The position numbers and the translations under genes were made by a program. A stretch of DNA of 64,000 bases from Pseudarthrobacter chlorophenolicus A6. Its GTDB lineage: Bacteria > Actinomycetota > Actinomycetes > Actinomycetales > Micrococcaceae. Shown piece after piece: positions 46,423-57,497 of this stretch; within the stretch, counting starts at the first letter, position 1, and each line of letters opens with the position of its first letter. Location: positions 1,746,980 through 1,810,979 of the forward strand of contig NC_011886.1 of assembly GCF_000022025.1 (NCBI RefSeq), read 5' to 3'. Below the pieces are notes generated by a model. The model was not told the origin of the DNA. It did not search any database and saw only the letters and a list, made by a program, of their open reading frames with translations.

Positions 46423-49400
46423 ATGACCTCTTCGAGCTACTTCCGTTTTCCGCATCTGCACGGCGATCTGGTCACCTTCGTGGCCGAGGATGACGTCTGG
46501 ATCGCGCCATTGGACGGGGGCCGCGCCTGGCGTGTCTCATCGCTCCAGCTGCCCGCCCGCAACCCCCGCTTCACCCCGGACGGCAAGAAGCTCGTGTGGA
46601 CGGTCATCCAGGGAACAGCCCCGGAAGTGGTCTCGGCGGACGTTGACGGCGGCGGCTACCGGCAGCTGACCTACTTCGGCCACAGCACCACCCGGGTCAA
46701 GGGTTTCACCGCCGGCGGCGCCGTGGTGGTGACCAGCGCGTTCCGGCAGGCCGAAAGCCGCCACACCCATGCCTACAGCGTGCCCCTCGAAGGCGGGTGG
46801 GCGGAAGAACTGCCGTTCGGCCCCGTGGAATCGGTGGCCTTCGGCCCCGAAGTGGGCGATGAGCGTCCGGTGGTGGTGGCCAGCGTGCTGTCCCGCGAAC
46901 CTGCCTGGTGGAAGAGGTACCGCGGCGGGACAGCCGGGAAGCTGTGGATCGATACTGACGGCAACGGCGAATTCGAGCGGCTGCTGCCGGAGCTGGAAGG
47001 GAACTTCGCCGACCCCCTGTGGGTGGACGGCCGGGTGGCCTTCCTCTCCGACCATGAAGGCTACGGCAACCTCTACTCAGTCCTTCCCAACGGAAAGGAC
47101 CTCCGCCGGCATACCGACCACGAGGACTTCTACGTCCGCCACGCGGCCACGGACGGAAGCCGGGTCATCTTCGAATCCGCCGGTGAACTGTGGGTACTGA
47201 AGGACCTAGGGTCCGAGGCTGTCCGCCTCGACATCACGCTCGGGTCCGCCTCGCAGTCCCGCCGCCCTTCGCTCCTGAAGACCTCAAAGCACCTGGGCGC
47301 CGCAGTGCCGGACGCTTCCGGTTCAGCCAGCGCGGTGGAGGCACACGGCACCATCCACTGGCTCCGCCACAAAGACGGACCGTCGCGCATCATTGAGGCC
47401 ACCCCCGGCGTGCGCGGACGCCTTCCACGGCCGCTTGGCGACGGCCGCATCGCATACATCGCGGACCACGGCGGCGTCGAGGCCCTGCATATCAGGGACA
47501 TCGTGCCAGCCATCGGCCACCCGGCCAGCCCCACTGGAACCGCGCCGGCAACGCCGCCCGCCGGCGACACGCCGGAGGCAGCAAGTCCCGTGGAAACAGA
47601 CACCGGTTCAAGCTCCGGGCCGGCGGATGCCGTTTCCCTGCCTCAGCCCGTACCGGCTGCCGGCGCCGCCGTGCTGGCGGGATCTGCGCAGCCTTCGCCG
47701 GTTGTCCTGGCCAACTCCCGCCCGGGTGGCAGCGACGAACAGTTGCCGGATGGGGCACCCGGGGAGGGGACCGGCGAACCTGCCGGGGCTCCCGCTGCCG
47801 CGCAGATCGCCGTTCCGACGCCGTCGCGGGCCAGCGCCCTCGAGGCGAGCCCCGACGGACGGTGGCTGGCCCTGGGGACGTCGTTCGGTGACGTGTATGT
47901 CGCCGACGCCGCCTCCGGGGAGCTGACCCGGGTGACCAGCATCGGAGAGGGAACCATTTCCGACCTCGCCTGGTCCGGCGACTCCGCCTGGCTGGTCTGG
48001 TCCGAGCCTGTTACCTCCTTCGGCTCGCGCAGCAGGCTGCGGGCGGCCAACATCGCGGCTGCGGGTTCGGACCCCGTGGAGGTTACCGACGGACGGTTCT
48101 GTGACAGGTCCCCTGCGTTCACCCCGGACGGTAAGTACCTTGCGTTCCTGTCCAACCGCAGCTTCGATCCGGTCTACGACGGCCACTCCTTTGACCTGTC
48201 CTTCCCAAGCCCCATCAAGCCCTACCTCGTGGCCCTCGCCGCCGGAACGCCATCGCCGTTCGGGCCTGACGTGGCGCCCGGTGCAACTGATACGGGCGGG
48301 TCCGATGCCGCTGACGCCGGAGCCCCGGACGGTCCGGCGCCGGTCCGCGTGGATCCCGAAGGGCTGGCCCACCGGGTCATCGGCGTTCCGGTTCCGCAGG
48401 GCAATTACACCGGCCTCTCGGCAACCAAGGGCGCGCTCCTGTGGCTGGACGCGGCCCTCTCCGGCGTCACGGGCGACGGCAAGGCAAGCCAGGAGGACAA
48501 GGACACCCGTCCCAGCCTGGTGCGGTACGACCTCGGCCGCCGCAAGCAGGAAACCCTCGTGGAGTCCCTGGACAGCTACCGGCTCTCCGGTGACCGGACC
48601 AAGGCCGTGGTCATTGCCGACAAGCAGGTCACCGTGGTTCCGTCCGACGCCAGGGCAGACGAGGAGTCCGGCAAGCTGGTCAAGGTGGACCTGGGGCGCA
48701 TCCGCGTGATGATGGACCCCGTCAGCGTCTGGGGGCAGGCTTTCGACGAGGCCTGGCGCCTGCAACGGGACTTCTTCTGGGCCGAAGACATGGCCGGCCA
48801 GGACTGGGACTCGATGCGCAACCGGTACCGTCCCCTGGTGGACCGGCTGGGCTCGCACGACGACCTCGTTGACCTGCTGTGGGAGCTGCACGGCGAACTG
48901 GGAACGTCGCATGCCTACGTACGCCCCGCGGCCGTCACAGAAAACGGGAGCCACGGGCAGGGCCGGCTGGGAGCCGATCTGGCCCACACGGCGTCGGGCT
49001 GGGAAATCACCCGGATCCTCGCCGGTGAGTCCTCGGATCCACTGGCCACCTCGCCATTGAACCGGCCCGGGGTCGACGCCAAAGCCGGCGACATCCTGCT
49101 GGCCATCGACGGCGTGCCCCTGGCTGCAGCGGTCACCCCCGCCATGCAGCTGGTCGGGGCCGCCGGCCGGGCCGTGGAACTGACCCTGCTGAACGGTGCC
49201 GGGCACGGAGATGCAGCCGGCACCCAGCGCCGCGTCGCCGTCGTTCCGGTCAAGGACGAGGAGCGGCTGCGGTACCAGGAATGGGTGGCATCGAACCGCC
49301 GCACCGTCCGGGAAGCCTCGGGCGGCGCCTTTGGCTACCTGCACATCCCGGACATGATGGCCAACGGCTGGGCCCAGCTGCACCGGGACCTGGACACCGA

Positions 49401-49968
49401 GACCGCGCTGGACGGCCTGATCGTGGACGTGCGGCGCAACCGCGGCGGACACACGTCGCAGCTGGTGGCCGAACTGATTGGCCGCAAGGTGACCGGCTGG
49501 AGCATGCCGCGCGGGGAGAAGCCGCGGACCTACCCCCACCACGCACCGAGGGGACCGGTGATCATCCTCGCGGACGAATTCGCGGGCTCCGACGGCGACA
49601 TCATTACCCAGGTGTCAAAGCTGCGCGGAATCGGCCCTGTCATTGGAACGCGGACCTGGGGCGGCGTGGTGGGCATCGACAACCGCTTCGCCCTGGCCGA
49701 TGGAACGGGCGTCACCCAGCCCAGGTACGCCAACTGGTTCAGCGGCGGCATCGGCTGGAGCGTTGAAAACCACGGCGTGGACCCGGACATCGAGGTGACT
49801 TTCCCGCCGCATGCCTACGCCGCCGGCCGCGACCCGCAACTGGAGTACGGCATCGGCGCACTCAAGGAAATGGTCCAGGAACTGCCCACGGACCGTCCTC
49901 CGGTCCGGGCGGGATACCCGTCGCTGCGCCCGGGGCCGCTGCCGGCACGGAACCAGGCCAAGGCGTAA
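46423..49968 (+). CDS. tricorn protease homologue (S41 family)
   Basis: A 1181-residue cytoplasmic serine protease that in archaea degrades proteasome products. An N-terminal beta-propeller (about residues 5-360) is followed by an Ala/Pro-rich insert (about 366-470), a second propeller (about 470-760), a helical C1 domain, a PDZ domain (about 880-940) and the catalytic C2 domain. Tricorn active-site positions are conserved: Ser829-His830 (GTSHAY), nucleophile Ser1056-Asp1057 (AGSDGD) and Glu1115 (VENHG). ATG 46423 gives the standard YFRFPHLHGDLVTFVAEDD start; the frame is open further upstream without initiation signals. Confidence 0.93.
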   Translation: MTSSSYFRFPHLHGDLVTFVAEDDVWIAPLDGGRAWRVSSLQLPARNPRFTPDGKKLVWTVIQGTAPEVVSADVDGGGYRQLTYFGHSTTRVKGFTAGGAVVVTSAFRQAESRHTHAYSVPLEGGWAEELPFGPVESVAFGPEVGDERPVVVASVLSREPAWWKRYRGGTAGKLWIDTDGNGEFERLLPELEGNFADPLWVDGRVAFLSDHEGYGNLYSVLPNGKDLRRHTDHEDFYVRHAATDGSRVIFESAGELWVLKDLGSEAVRLDITLGSASQSRRPSLLKTSKHLGAAVPDASGSASAVEAHGTIHWLRHKDGPSRIIEATPGVRGRLPRPLGDGRIAYIADHGGVEALHIRDIVPAIGHPASPTGTAPATPPAGDTPEAASPVETDTGSSSGPADAVSLPQPVPAAGAAVLAGSAQPSPVVLANSRPGGSDEQLPDGAPGEGTGEPAGAPAAAQIAVPTPSRASALEASPDGRWLALGTSFGDVYVADAASGELTRVTSIGEGTISDLAWSGDSAWLVWSEPVTSFGSRSRLRAANIAAAGSDPVEVTDGRFCDRSPAFTPDGKYLAFLSNRSFDPVYDGHSFDLSFPSPIKPYLVALAAGTPSPFGPDVAPGATDTGGSDAADAGAPDGPAPVRVDPEGLAHRVIGVPVPQGNYTGLSATKGALLWLDAALSGVTGDGKASQEDKDTRPSLVRYDLGRRKQETLVESLDSYRLSGDRTKAVVIADKQVTVVPSDARADEESGKLVKVDLGRIRVMMDPVSVWGQAFDEAWRLQRDFFWAEDMAGQDWDSMRNRYRPLVDRLGSHDDLVDLLWELHGELGTSHAYVRPAAVTENGSHGQGRLGADLAHTASGWEITRILAGESSDPLATSPLNRPGVDAKAGDILLAIDGVPLAAAVTPAMQLVGAAGRAVELTLLNGAGHGDAAGTQRRVAVVPVKDEERLRYQEWVASNRRTVREASGGAFGYLHIPDMMANGWAQLHRDLDTETALDGLIVDVRRNRGGHTSQLVAELIGRKVTGWSMPRGEKPRTYPHHAPRGPVIILADEFAGSDGDIITQVSKLRGIGPVIGTRTWGGVVGIDNRFALADGTGVTQPRYANWFSGGIGWSVENHGVDPDIEVTFPPHAYAAGRDPQLEYGIGALKEMVQELPTDRPPVRAGYPSLRPGPLPARNQAKA

Positions 49969-50000
49969 CGCCGGTCCGCTGCCTGCCGACGCACGCGCAA

Positions 50001-50045
50001 AAAGGCCCTGCTCCCGCCGGACGAACCGGCAGGAACAGGGCCTTT
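50001..50045. terminator. bidirectional terminator between tricorn and osmC genes
   Basis: A 10-bp outer stem (50001-50010 with 50036-50045) encloses an inner GCCGG/CCGGC stem (50016-50020 with 50026-50030). It lies between the convergent tricorn and OsmC genes and is flanked by an A-run on one side, giving T residues on the minus strand. Confidence 0.75.
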
Positions 50046-50058
50046 GGCGTTAATCGGG

Positions 50059-50487
50059 TCAGGAAGCGAGCGTAGCGTCCAGGCTGATCTCGATGCCTGC
50101 CAGCGCCTGCGATACCGGGCAGCCCTTCTTGGCTGCCTCGGCGATGCGCTGGAAGTCTTCCTCGGAGATGCCGGGGATGCGGGCATTCAGGGTCAGGTGG
50201 CTGCCGGTGATGCCGGTGCCCGGCTGGAAGCCCACCTCCGCCTTGGTGTTGACTTCCTCCGGGGTGAAACCGGCCTGGCTGAGCTCGTGGCTGAAGGCCA
50301 TCGAGAAACATGCCGAGTGTGCCGCTGCGATGAGTTCCTCGGGGCTGGTCTTGCCCTCGGCCGCTTCGGTGCGGGCCTTCCAGGTGACATCGAACGTGCC
50401 CAGGCCTGAGCTGTCCAGGGTGGTGTTGCCGGAGCCCTCGGTAAGGCTTCCCGTCCATACCGTGTGCGCGTTGCGTGTTGTAGCCAT
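50059..50487 (-). CDS. OsmC family peroxiredoxin
   Basis: A 142-residue thiol peroxidase that reduces organic hydroperoxides. The two redox cysteines are Cys60 (AAHSACFSMAFS) and Cys123 (KKGCPVSQAL), and the conserved Glu of TSPEELIAAA is present. The length and the SPEEL-AAHSACF pattern fit OsmC more than Ohr. GGAG precedes ATG 50487. There is no OhrR-like regulator nearby. The neighbouring 116-residue membrane protein is in the same direction but separated by a hairpin. Confidence 0.93.
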   Translation of the reverse strand: MATTRNAHTVWTGSLTEGSGNTTLDSSGLGTFDVTWKARTEAAEGKTSPEELIAAAHSACFSMAFSHELSQAGFTPEEVNTKAEVGFQPGTGITGSHLTLNARIPGISEEDFQRIAEAAKKGCPVSQALAGIEISLDATLAS

Positions 50488-50619
50488 GTCACTCCTCAGC
50501 GTTGATTCGATCCGGGCGCCGGCATCCGCCGCAGCCCGCCGTTTCCCATCCTAGGGATTTGGCAGCACCGGTGCACGGGTTGTCCGCTGAGAGAGGATTG
50601 TGACCGGCCTGTACAACGC

Positions 50620-50660
50620 ACGACGGCGGCGCTCCCGCACAGGGGGAGCGCCGCCGTCGT
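50620..50660 (-). terminator. hairpin after the 116-residue membrane protein gene
   Basis: A perfect 17-bp GC-rich inverted repeat (50620-50636 with 50644-50660) has a 7-nt loop, 26 nt past the stop on the minus strand. There is no T-run. Confidence 0.7.
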
Positions 50661-50686
50661 ACGTGGCATGCGGAGGGGTGGGGCAG

Positions 50687-51037
50687 CTACCGCCAGAGCG
50701 TTGCGATGGCGACGTTCAGCAGTGCCAGGCCGCCCACGCTGTGGGCCAGGCCGATGGAGACCGGTTCGCCCTTCTTGAATTTGCGGCTGCCGATGAAGGC
50801 CAGGACGGCAACCACCAGTGCAATGACAAGCTTGATGCCCAGCTTGGCGTAGTTGGCGTCCATGTCCAGGGCGGGGATCAGGCCCATCATCGCCACGCCG
50901 GTGAGGAGCTGCAGGGCAGCGCCATCGAACTGGCGCGGGTGGACGGTGGGCTTCTTCATCTGCCCGATCCAGATGCCGACGATCATGGCGGCGCCGACGA
51001 TGTGCAGGAAGACCATGACGTTGTAAACGATGTTCAT
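50687..51037 (-). CDS. hypothetical four-helix membrane protein
   Basis: A 116-residue integral membrane protein with four hydrophobic segments (about residues 4-24, 40-58, 64-82 and 95-113). NVMVFLHIVGAAMIVGIWIG carries an intramembrane histidine, which recalls small CopD/DUF2269-like or cytochrome-b-type folds, but I cannot assign it. The basic loop SRKFKKGEP indicates an inside orientation there. ATG 51037 follows a TAGACT box by 6 nt and has no ribosome-binding site. Confidence 0.75.
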   Translation of the reverse strand: MNIVYNVMVFLHIVGAAMIVGIWIGQMKKPTVHPRQFDGAALQLLTGVAMMGLIPALDMDANYAKLGIKLVIALVVAVLAFIGSRKFKKGEPVSIGLAHSVGGLALLNVAIATLWR

Positions 51038-51043
51038 GGCATC

Positions 51044-51049
51044 AGTCTA
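51044..51049 (-). promoter_or_regulatory. -10 box of a predicted leaderless promoter (gene at 51037)
   Basis: On the minus strand TAGACT ends 6 nt before the ATG, with GATGCC between them. Confidence 0.6.
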
Positions 51050-51159
51050 TCCAGATTCTTCTACGCTCTGTAGTAACCGTCGGGTGCGTGCCCTTCGCAG
51101 CTCGTCACTGCCATCGGATCGTTGTCACAAGGGTGCTTAAATGCCGCAGCGGCCGGCCG

Positions 51160-51187
51160 GGCTTCCAGTGGATCACCACTGGAAGCC
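51160..51187 (-). terminator. terminator-like hairpin after sucB
   Basis: A perfect 12-bp stem (51160-51171 with 51176-51187) has an ATCA loop and lies 29 nt past the sucB stop on the minus strand. T residues are sparse downstream. Confidence 0.65.
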
Positions 51188-51216
51188 GGACAGCCGCCGC
51201 GGACTGCGTGCCGGGG

Positions 51217-52977
51217 TTAGAGGCCCAGGTCCGCTTCGAAGGCGCCCTCTTCGAGGCGTGCCTTCAGGGTCTGGAGGAACCGGCCGGCGTCAGCGCCGTC
51301 CACCAGGCGGTGGTCGTACGTCAGCGACAGGTACATCATGGAGCGGATGGCGATCGAGTCGTCACCGTTTTCGTCAGCGACCACCACGGGGCGCTTGACG
51401 ATGGCACCGGTGCCCAGGATGCCAACCTGCGGCTGGTTGATGATCGGCGTGTCAAACAGGGCGCCCACCGAACCGATGTTGGTGATGCTGAACGTGCCGC
51501 CGGACAGCTCGTCCGGGCCGATCTTGCCGTCGCGGGTACGGGAAGCCACATCGGCGATCTTGCCGGCGAGGCCGGCCAGGTTCAGGTTGCCGGCGTCGGA
51601 GATGACCGGAACCAGGAGGCCTTTGTCGGTATCGACGGCGATCGCCAGGTGTTCGGCGTTGTGGTACGTGATTTCCTGCTTGTCCTCGTCGTACGCAGCG
51701 TTGAGCTTGGGGTGCTGCTTGAGGGCCTCGGCCACGGCCTTGGCAATGAACGGCAGGAAGGTCAGCTTGGTGCCGTTCTGGGCCTGGAACGAGTTCTTGG
51801 CCTTAAGGCGGAGCTTGGCAACCTTGGTCATGTCCACTTCGTGGACCTGCGTCAGCTGCGTGGAAACCTCGAGGGACTCGCGCATGCGGCGGGCGATGAC
51901 CTGGCGGATGCGCGGAGCCTTCTGGGTGGTGCCGCGCAGCGAGGAAACCTGGCCGTTGCCGGCTGCCGGTGCGGATGCGGCCGGTGCTGCCGCGGGAGCT
52001 GCTGCCGGTGCGGCCTGCGCCTCGGCGGCGGCAATGACATCCTGCTTGCGGATGCGGCCGCCGACGCCGGTGCCGGACAGCGAGGAGATGTCCACGCCGT
52101 GCTGGTTGGCGAGCTTGCGGACCAGGGGAGTAACGTAGCCGGACTCGCCGCCTGCCGCCGGCGCCTCGGCTGCTGCCGGTGCGGCCTGCGCTGCAGGTGC
52201 GGCAGCAGGAGCCGGGGCGGCTGCCGGAGCGGCCTTCGGTGCTTCCTGCTTGGGTGCCTCTGCCTTGGGGGCTTCAGCCTTCGGTGCCTCCTGCTTGGGT
52301 GCTTCCTGGGCGGGGGCAGCCTTCGGAGCCTCCGCGGGAGCAGCCGCAGCGCCCGAACCGATGACGGCAAGGACGGAACCGACCTCTGCGGTCTCGTCCT
52401 CGTTCACGCGGATTTCCTGCAGGGTGCCGGCAACGGGGGACGGGATCTCGGTGTCAACCTTGTCCGTGGAAACCTCGAGCAGCGGCTCATCGACCTCTAC
52501 GGTGTCACCCACGGCCTTCAGCCAGCGTGTGACGGTTCCTTCGGTGACGCTCTCGCCCAGTGCGGGGAGGGTGACGTCGTGGCCTTCGCCGCCACCGGCA
52601 GCAGGTGCTTCGGCGCCAGGAGCGGCCGGTGCTTCCTCTGCGGGTGCGGCGGGTGCTTCCTGGGCGGGTTCAGCCGCGGGTGCCTCTTCTGCGGGTGCAG
52701 CGGCGGGCGCTTCTTCGGCGGGTGCGGAACCGCCGCCGGAGCCGTCACCGATGCGGACCAGCGGTGCGCCGACCTCTGCGGTTTCGTCCTCGGCAACCAG
52801 GATTTCCTCAATCACGCCAGCGACAGGAGAGGGGATTTCGGTGTCGACTTTGTCGGTGGAGACCTCGAGCAGCGGCTCGTCCACCTCTACCCGGTCACCT
52901 ACCTGCTTCAGCCAGCGGGTGACGGTTCCTTCGGTGACACTCTCACCGAGGGCGGGCAAGTTAACGGATTCAGACAT
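51217..52977 (-). CDS. sucB: dihydrolipoamide acyltransferase (E2) with two lipoyl domains
   Basis: A 586-residue E2 core of the actinobacterial SucB/AceF type. Two nearly identical lipoyl domains carry the attachment lysines K43 and K173 (both in [19 protein letters not shown]). Ala/Pro/Glu-rich hinges follow each, then a peripheral-subunit-binding domain ([19 protein letters not shown]) and the acyltransferase domain ending in [14 protein letters not shown]. In related actinobacteria one such E2 serves both pyruvate and 2-oxoglutarate dehydrogenases, with OdhA supplying an E1 that has no lipoyl domain. ATG 52977 starts [17 protein letters not shown]. It lies 114 nt downstream of lpd. Confidence 0.94.
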   Translation of the reverse strand: MSESVNLPALGESVTEGTVTRWLKQVGDRVEVDEPLLEVSTDKVDTEIPSPVAGVIEEILVAEDETAEVGAPLVRIGDGSGGGSAPAEEAPAAAPAEEAPAAEPAQEAPAAPAEEAPAAPGAEAPAAGGGEGHDVTLPALGESVTEGTVTRWLKAVGDTVEVDEPLLEVSTDKVDTEIPSPVAGTLQEIRVNEDETAEVGSVLAVIGSGAAAAPAEAPKAAPAQEAPKQEAPKAEAPKAEAPKQEAPKAAPAAAPAPAAAPAAQAAPAAAEAPAAGGESGYVTPLVRKLANQHGVDISSLSGTGVGGRIRKQDVIAAAEAQAAPAAAPAAAPAASAPAAGNGQVSSLRGTTQKAPRIRQVIARRMRESLEVSTQLTQVHEVDMTKVAKLRLKAKNSFQAQNGTKLTFLPFIAKAVAEALKQHPKLNAAYDEDKQEITYHNAEHLAIAVDTDKGLLVPVISDAGNLNLAGLAGKIADVASRTRDGKIGPDELSGGTFSITNIGSVGALFDTPIINQPQVGILGTGAIVKRPVVVADENGDDSIAIRSMMYLSLTYDHRLVDGADAGRFLQTLKARLEEGAFEADLGL

Positions 52978-53091
52978 GTCGTCCCCGTTCTCCTTATTGA
53001 TCTTTAGTGCGAATGATTGCTGCCTTGTTGGAAGCCTAGTGCACCCGGTCTGCGGGACCGGGTGCACCGGGCTCGGTAATGCTTTGGGGAA

Positions 53092-54474
<1,383 letters not shown>

Positions 54475-54662
54475 TTAAACGCTCCCTCGCGTGAACGATG
54501 ACGCGTTCTGCGCGCATCATCTGGTCTTGGAATTGCACTGCCGTGATTATGTCAGCAGGTCAGTTCTCTTGCATTTGTGACTACCGTGGTTCACCTTAGC
54601 GAACCACCCATCCATGCTCCACCTTGGCGCAGCGTTTGTGGAGCGCTTGTGTCCAGTGTCAC

Positions 54663-54703
54663 GCGGCCCTGTGGCACAGGGATCACCCGTACCGCAGGGC
54701 CGC
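54663..54703 (-). terminator. terminator-like hairpin after pepA
   Basis: A 9-bp GC-rich stem (54663-54671 with 54695-54703) encloses a 23-nt loop that can pair further. It starts 26 nt past the pepA stop on the minus strand; no T-run. Confidence 0.5.
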
Positions 54704-54728
54704 ATGCACCGTTGCCGCGCCGCGGCGG

Positions 54729-56252
54729 TCAGGCTGCGGCCAGGATGTCCTCAACGTAGGCAACGAGGGTACGGACCGTGCAGCCGGTGCCCTGCTTGTG
54801 CGTGTAGCCGTAGGGGCTGCCGTTGTTGAAGGACGGGCCGGCGATGTCGATGTGTGCCCAGGGGATCTGTTCGCCCTGCTTGTCCTGGCCCACGAATTCG
54901 CGCAGGAACACGGCGGCGGTCATCATGCCGCCATGGCGTTCGCCGATGTTGGCCAGGTCCGCAACCTGGGAATCCAGGGTGGGCCGCAGTTCCTCGGGCA
55001 GCGGCATGGGCCACACCAGTTCGCCGGCGCGGTCCGCAGCCGACTTGAGGGCGCCGGTGACGCTGTCCGAGCCCATGACGCCCGCGGTCCGGTTGCCCAG
55101 GGCGATGAGTTGCGCACCCGTAAGGGTTGCAACGTCAATGATGGCGTCCGGGTATTCACGGCTGGCTGCAACAATTCCGTCGGCCATGACCAGGCGGCCT
55201 TCGGCATCCGTGTTAAGCACTTCCACGGTCTTGCCGCCGAACATCGTCAGGACATCGGCCGGACGGGACGCGGCACCCGAGGGCATATTCTCGGCGATGC
55301 AGAGCCAGGCGGTGGCCTTGACCGGCAGGCCCAGTCCGGCGAGGGCCAGGACAGTATTAAGGACGACGGCGGCGCCCGCCATGTCGCTCTTCATGTCGCC
55401 CATGCCCAGGGCGGGCTTGATGGAGATGCCGCCGGTGTCGAACGTGATGCCCTTGCCCACGAGGGCGATGCTTGACGCAGCCTTGGCGGGGGAGTACTCC
55501 ACCTTGACCAGGCGCGGCTGGCGCGTGGAGCCCTTGCCGACGCCCATGATGCCGCCGAAGCCTTCCTTTTCCAGGCGCTTCTCGTCCCAGACCGTCACCT
55601 TGACGGGCAGGCCCTTGGCAAGGTCCTTGGCTGCCTCGGCGAACGATTCCGGGTACAGGTGGCTGGGCGGGGTGTTGACCAGCGAACGCGTGGCGTTGAC
55701 AGCCTTGGCCACCAGCCCCGCACGCTTCAGTGCGGTGCCGAGTTCCTTCTGCTCCACCACGTCGGTGAAAATCAGGGCGTTCCGGACCGGATCCTTGAGC
55801 CCGTCCTTGGCGGACCGGAACTCGGTGAAGGAGTACGCGCCCAGCGCCGCACCCTCGGCGACGGCCTCGACGTCGGCGACGGACGCCGTCGGGAACGCGA
55901 GCGCCACCGTTGCGAGCCCTGCCAGCTGGCGAACAGCGGAACCGGCGGCACGGCGAAGCGATTCAGCGGCGAGCGGCTTGCCTGCCTGCACCTTGCCCAC
56001 TCCCGCCAGCACCAGGATGCCCGCGCCGGTTTCCGGCAGGCCGGGCAGCCGAACCACCTGGTCTGCTGCGCCGGTGATGCCCAGCGCCTTGAGGGAGTCG
56101 GCGAGGGCTTCAGCCGATTTTGCCGTCAGCGGGTTCTCCAGCAGTACTGGCCCGTCAGTTCCCTGCCCCACCCCGATGACCACGGCGTCGCTGGGGCTCT
56201 TCTTCAGGTCCCGGGAGACGGTACTAAGGTTGATTTCAGTATTCTTGACCAC
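54729..56252 (-). CDS. pepA: leucyl aminopeptidase PepA (M17)
   Basis: A 507-residue dizinc aminopeptidase that releases N-terminal residues from peptides in the cytosol, usually as a hexamer. The metal-site signatures are VGKGITFDTGGISIKP, the diagnostic VLNTDAEGRLVMADGI and the lysine-bearing MKSDMAGAA. The N-terminal domain (about residues 1-175) is the variable macro-like fold. GTG 56252 has GAGGA about 9 nt ahead. The gene is divergent from the PAC2 gene across a 255-nt gap. Confidence 0.95.
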   Translation of the reverse strand: MVKNTEINLSTVSRDLKKSPSDAVVIGVGQGTDGPVLLENPLTAKSAEALADSLKALGITGAADQVVRLPGLPETGAGILVLAGVGKVQAGKPLAAESLRRAAGSAVRQLAGLATVALAFPTASVADVEAVAEGAALGAYSFTEFRSAKDGLKDPVRNALIFTDVVEQKELGTALKRAGLVAKAVNATRSLVNTPPSHLYPESFAEAAKDLAKGLPVKVTVWDEKRLEKEGFGGIMGVGKGSTRQPRLVKVEYSPAKAASSIALVGKGITFDTGGISIKPALGMGDMKSDMAGAAVVLNTVLALAGLGLPVKATAWLCIAENMPSGAASRPADVLTMFGGKTVEVLNTDAEGRLVMADGIVAASREYPDAIIDVATLTGAQLIALGNRTAGVMGSDSVTGALKSAADRAGELVWPMPLPEELRPTLDSQVADLANIGERHGGMMTAAVFLREFVGQDKQGEQIPWAHIDIAGPSFNNGSPYGYTHKQGTGCTVRTLVAYVEDILAAA

Positions 56253-56507
56253 AGGGATGAGTCCTCAATTCTCGAAAAGATCGGGCGGGGATGCATGTTC
56301 GGCTCCCGCCATGGTGGCCCGGAGGCGGCCGTTCCGGACGCGGCCCGGGCGAAAGCAGGCCCGGCTGGCAGGCCAGTTCCGATCGTAGCCCTTCGCCGGC
56401 GCGGCGGGAGAATTTCCTGAGATGTGCACCACACGGTGCGGCGGAATGCCGCGTCCCGACTCTGCGTTATGCCTGATGACTTCCCCGACCCGTGAAAGGA
56501 CCATGGC

Positions 56508-57446
56508 GTGCTTGAAAGGATCTCCGGCTCCCTGCTGGACCCCGACGCTCTCTATGCGAGCAACATCGAGCTGTTCCACAGCCCTGAGCTGCGCGGCCTG
56601 AACCTGGTGATGGGGTTTACCGGCTTCGCGGACGCCGGCCATGTGGTGAAGCAGATCAATGCCGAATTGCTGGACTCCCTGGATGCCCGGCCCGTTGCCG
56701 TCTTCGACGCCGACCAGCTGATCGACTACCGGTCCCGCAGGCCCCACGTGAGCTTTGTCGAAGACCATATCCAGGATTACCAGGAGCCGCGGCTGGCGCT
56801 TTACCGGCTGGTTGACGGGCTGGGGAAGCCGTTCCTGCTGCTGGCCGGGTTCGAGCCCGACCTTCAGTGGGAGCGCTTCGCCCGTGCAGTCGTGGGAATC
56901 GTGGAAAAGCTTGACGTCAACCTGGTCACGTGGATCCATTCGATTCCCATGCCGGTGCCGCACACCCGCCCGGTAGGTGTGACGGTGCACGGAAACCGGC
57001 CCGAACTGATCGAAGGCATCTCCGTGTGGAAGCCAACGGTGGAGGTACCCGCCGCCGTCGGCCACATCCTGGAGCTGCGCCTCGTCGAGGCGAACCGCAA
57101 CGTTGCCGGGTACGTCATCCACGTGCCGCACTACCTGGCCGAAGCCGAATACCCCACCGCCGCCGTAGCGGGCCTGGAGTACCTGGGTGCGGCCACATCC
57201 CTCATGCTGCCCACGGACCGGCTGCGCGAATCGGGCCGCGACGTGAGCCGCCAGATCGCCGAGCAGATCGAGGCCTCCGAAGAGGTCCAGCAGGTGGTGT
57301 CCCGGCTGGAAACCCGTTACGACGAAAAGTCCGACGGCATCGTCCGCCGGTCGCTGCTCGCCGACGAGAACGACGAGCTTCCCGACGCCGATGTGCTGGG
57401 TGCCGCCGTCGAGGCCTACCTCGCCCGGGAGAACCCCGGGCAGTAG
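56508..57446 (+). CDS. PAC2 family protein (proteasome assembly chaperone-like)
   Basis: A 312-residue actinobacterial PAC2 protein. Signatures are LNLVMGFTGFADAGHVVKQI (about residues 29-48), DYRSRRPHVSFVEDH, LLLAGFEPDLQWERFA and the C-terminal basic/acidic helix. Eukaryotic PAC2 helps assemble 20S proteasomes; the role of the bacterial ATP-grasp-associated relatives is unsettled. GTG 56508 follows GAAAGGA at 7 nt. The proteasome genes themselves are not in the window. Confidence 0.88.
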   Translation: MLERISGSLLDPDALYASNIELFHSPELRGLNLVMGFTGFADAGHVVKQINAELLDSLDARPVAVFDADQLIDYRSRRPHVSFVEDHIQDYQEPRLALYRLVDGLGKPFLLLAGFEPDLQWERFARAVVGIVEKLDVNLVTWIHSIPMPVPHTRPVGVTVHGNRPELIEGISVWKPTVEVPAAVGHILELRLVEANRNVAGYVIHVPHYLAEAEYPTAAVAGLEYLGAATSLMLPTDRLRESGRDVSRQIAEQIEASEEVQQVVSRLETRYDEKSDGIVRRSLLADENDELPDADVLGAAVEAYLARENPGQ

Positions 57447-57485
57447 CCGGCGGCGCGTGCTGACGTGGGGCATGTGGCGTGCGGG

Positions 57486-57491
57486 CATAAT
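57486..57491 (+). promoter_or_regulatory. -10 box of a predicted leaderless MFS gene promoter
   Basis: CATAAT, one base off TATAAT, ends 6 nt before GTG 57498 with GAAGAC between. Confidence 0.5.
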
Positions 57492-57497
57492 GAAGAC

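Noticed and set aside
51900..52740. Repeated Ala/Pro/Glu codons as a possible CRISPR or DNA repeat array
   Set aside because: The repetition is in frame and encodes the E2 hinge regions; there are no spacers of constant length.
51088..53007. 639-codon open frame on the plus strand, antisense to sucB, Gly/Cys-rich
   Set aside because: It mirrors the Ala/Pro-rich codons of sucB, has low-complexity product and no initiation signals. SucB on the minus strand is certain.
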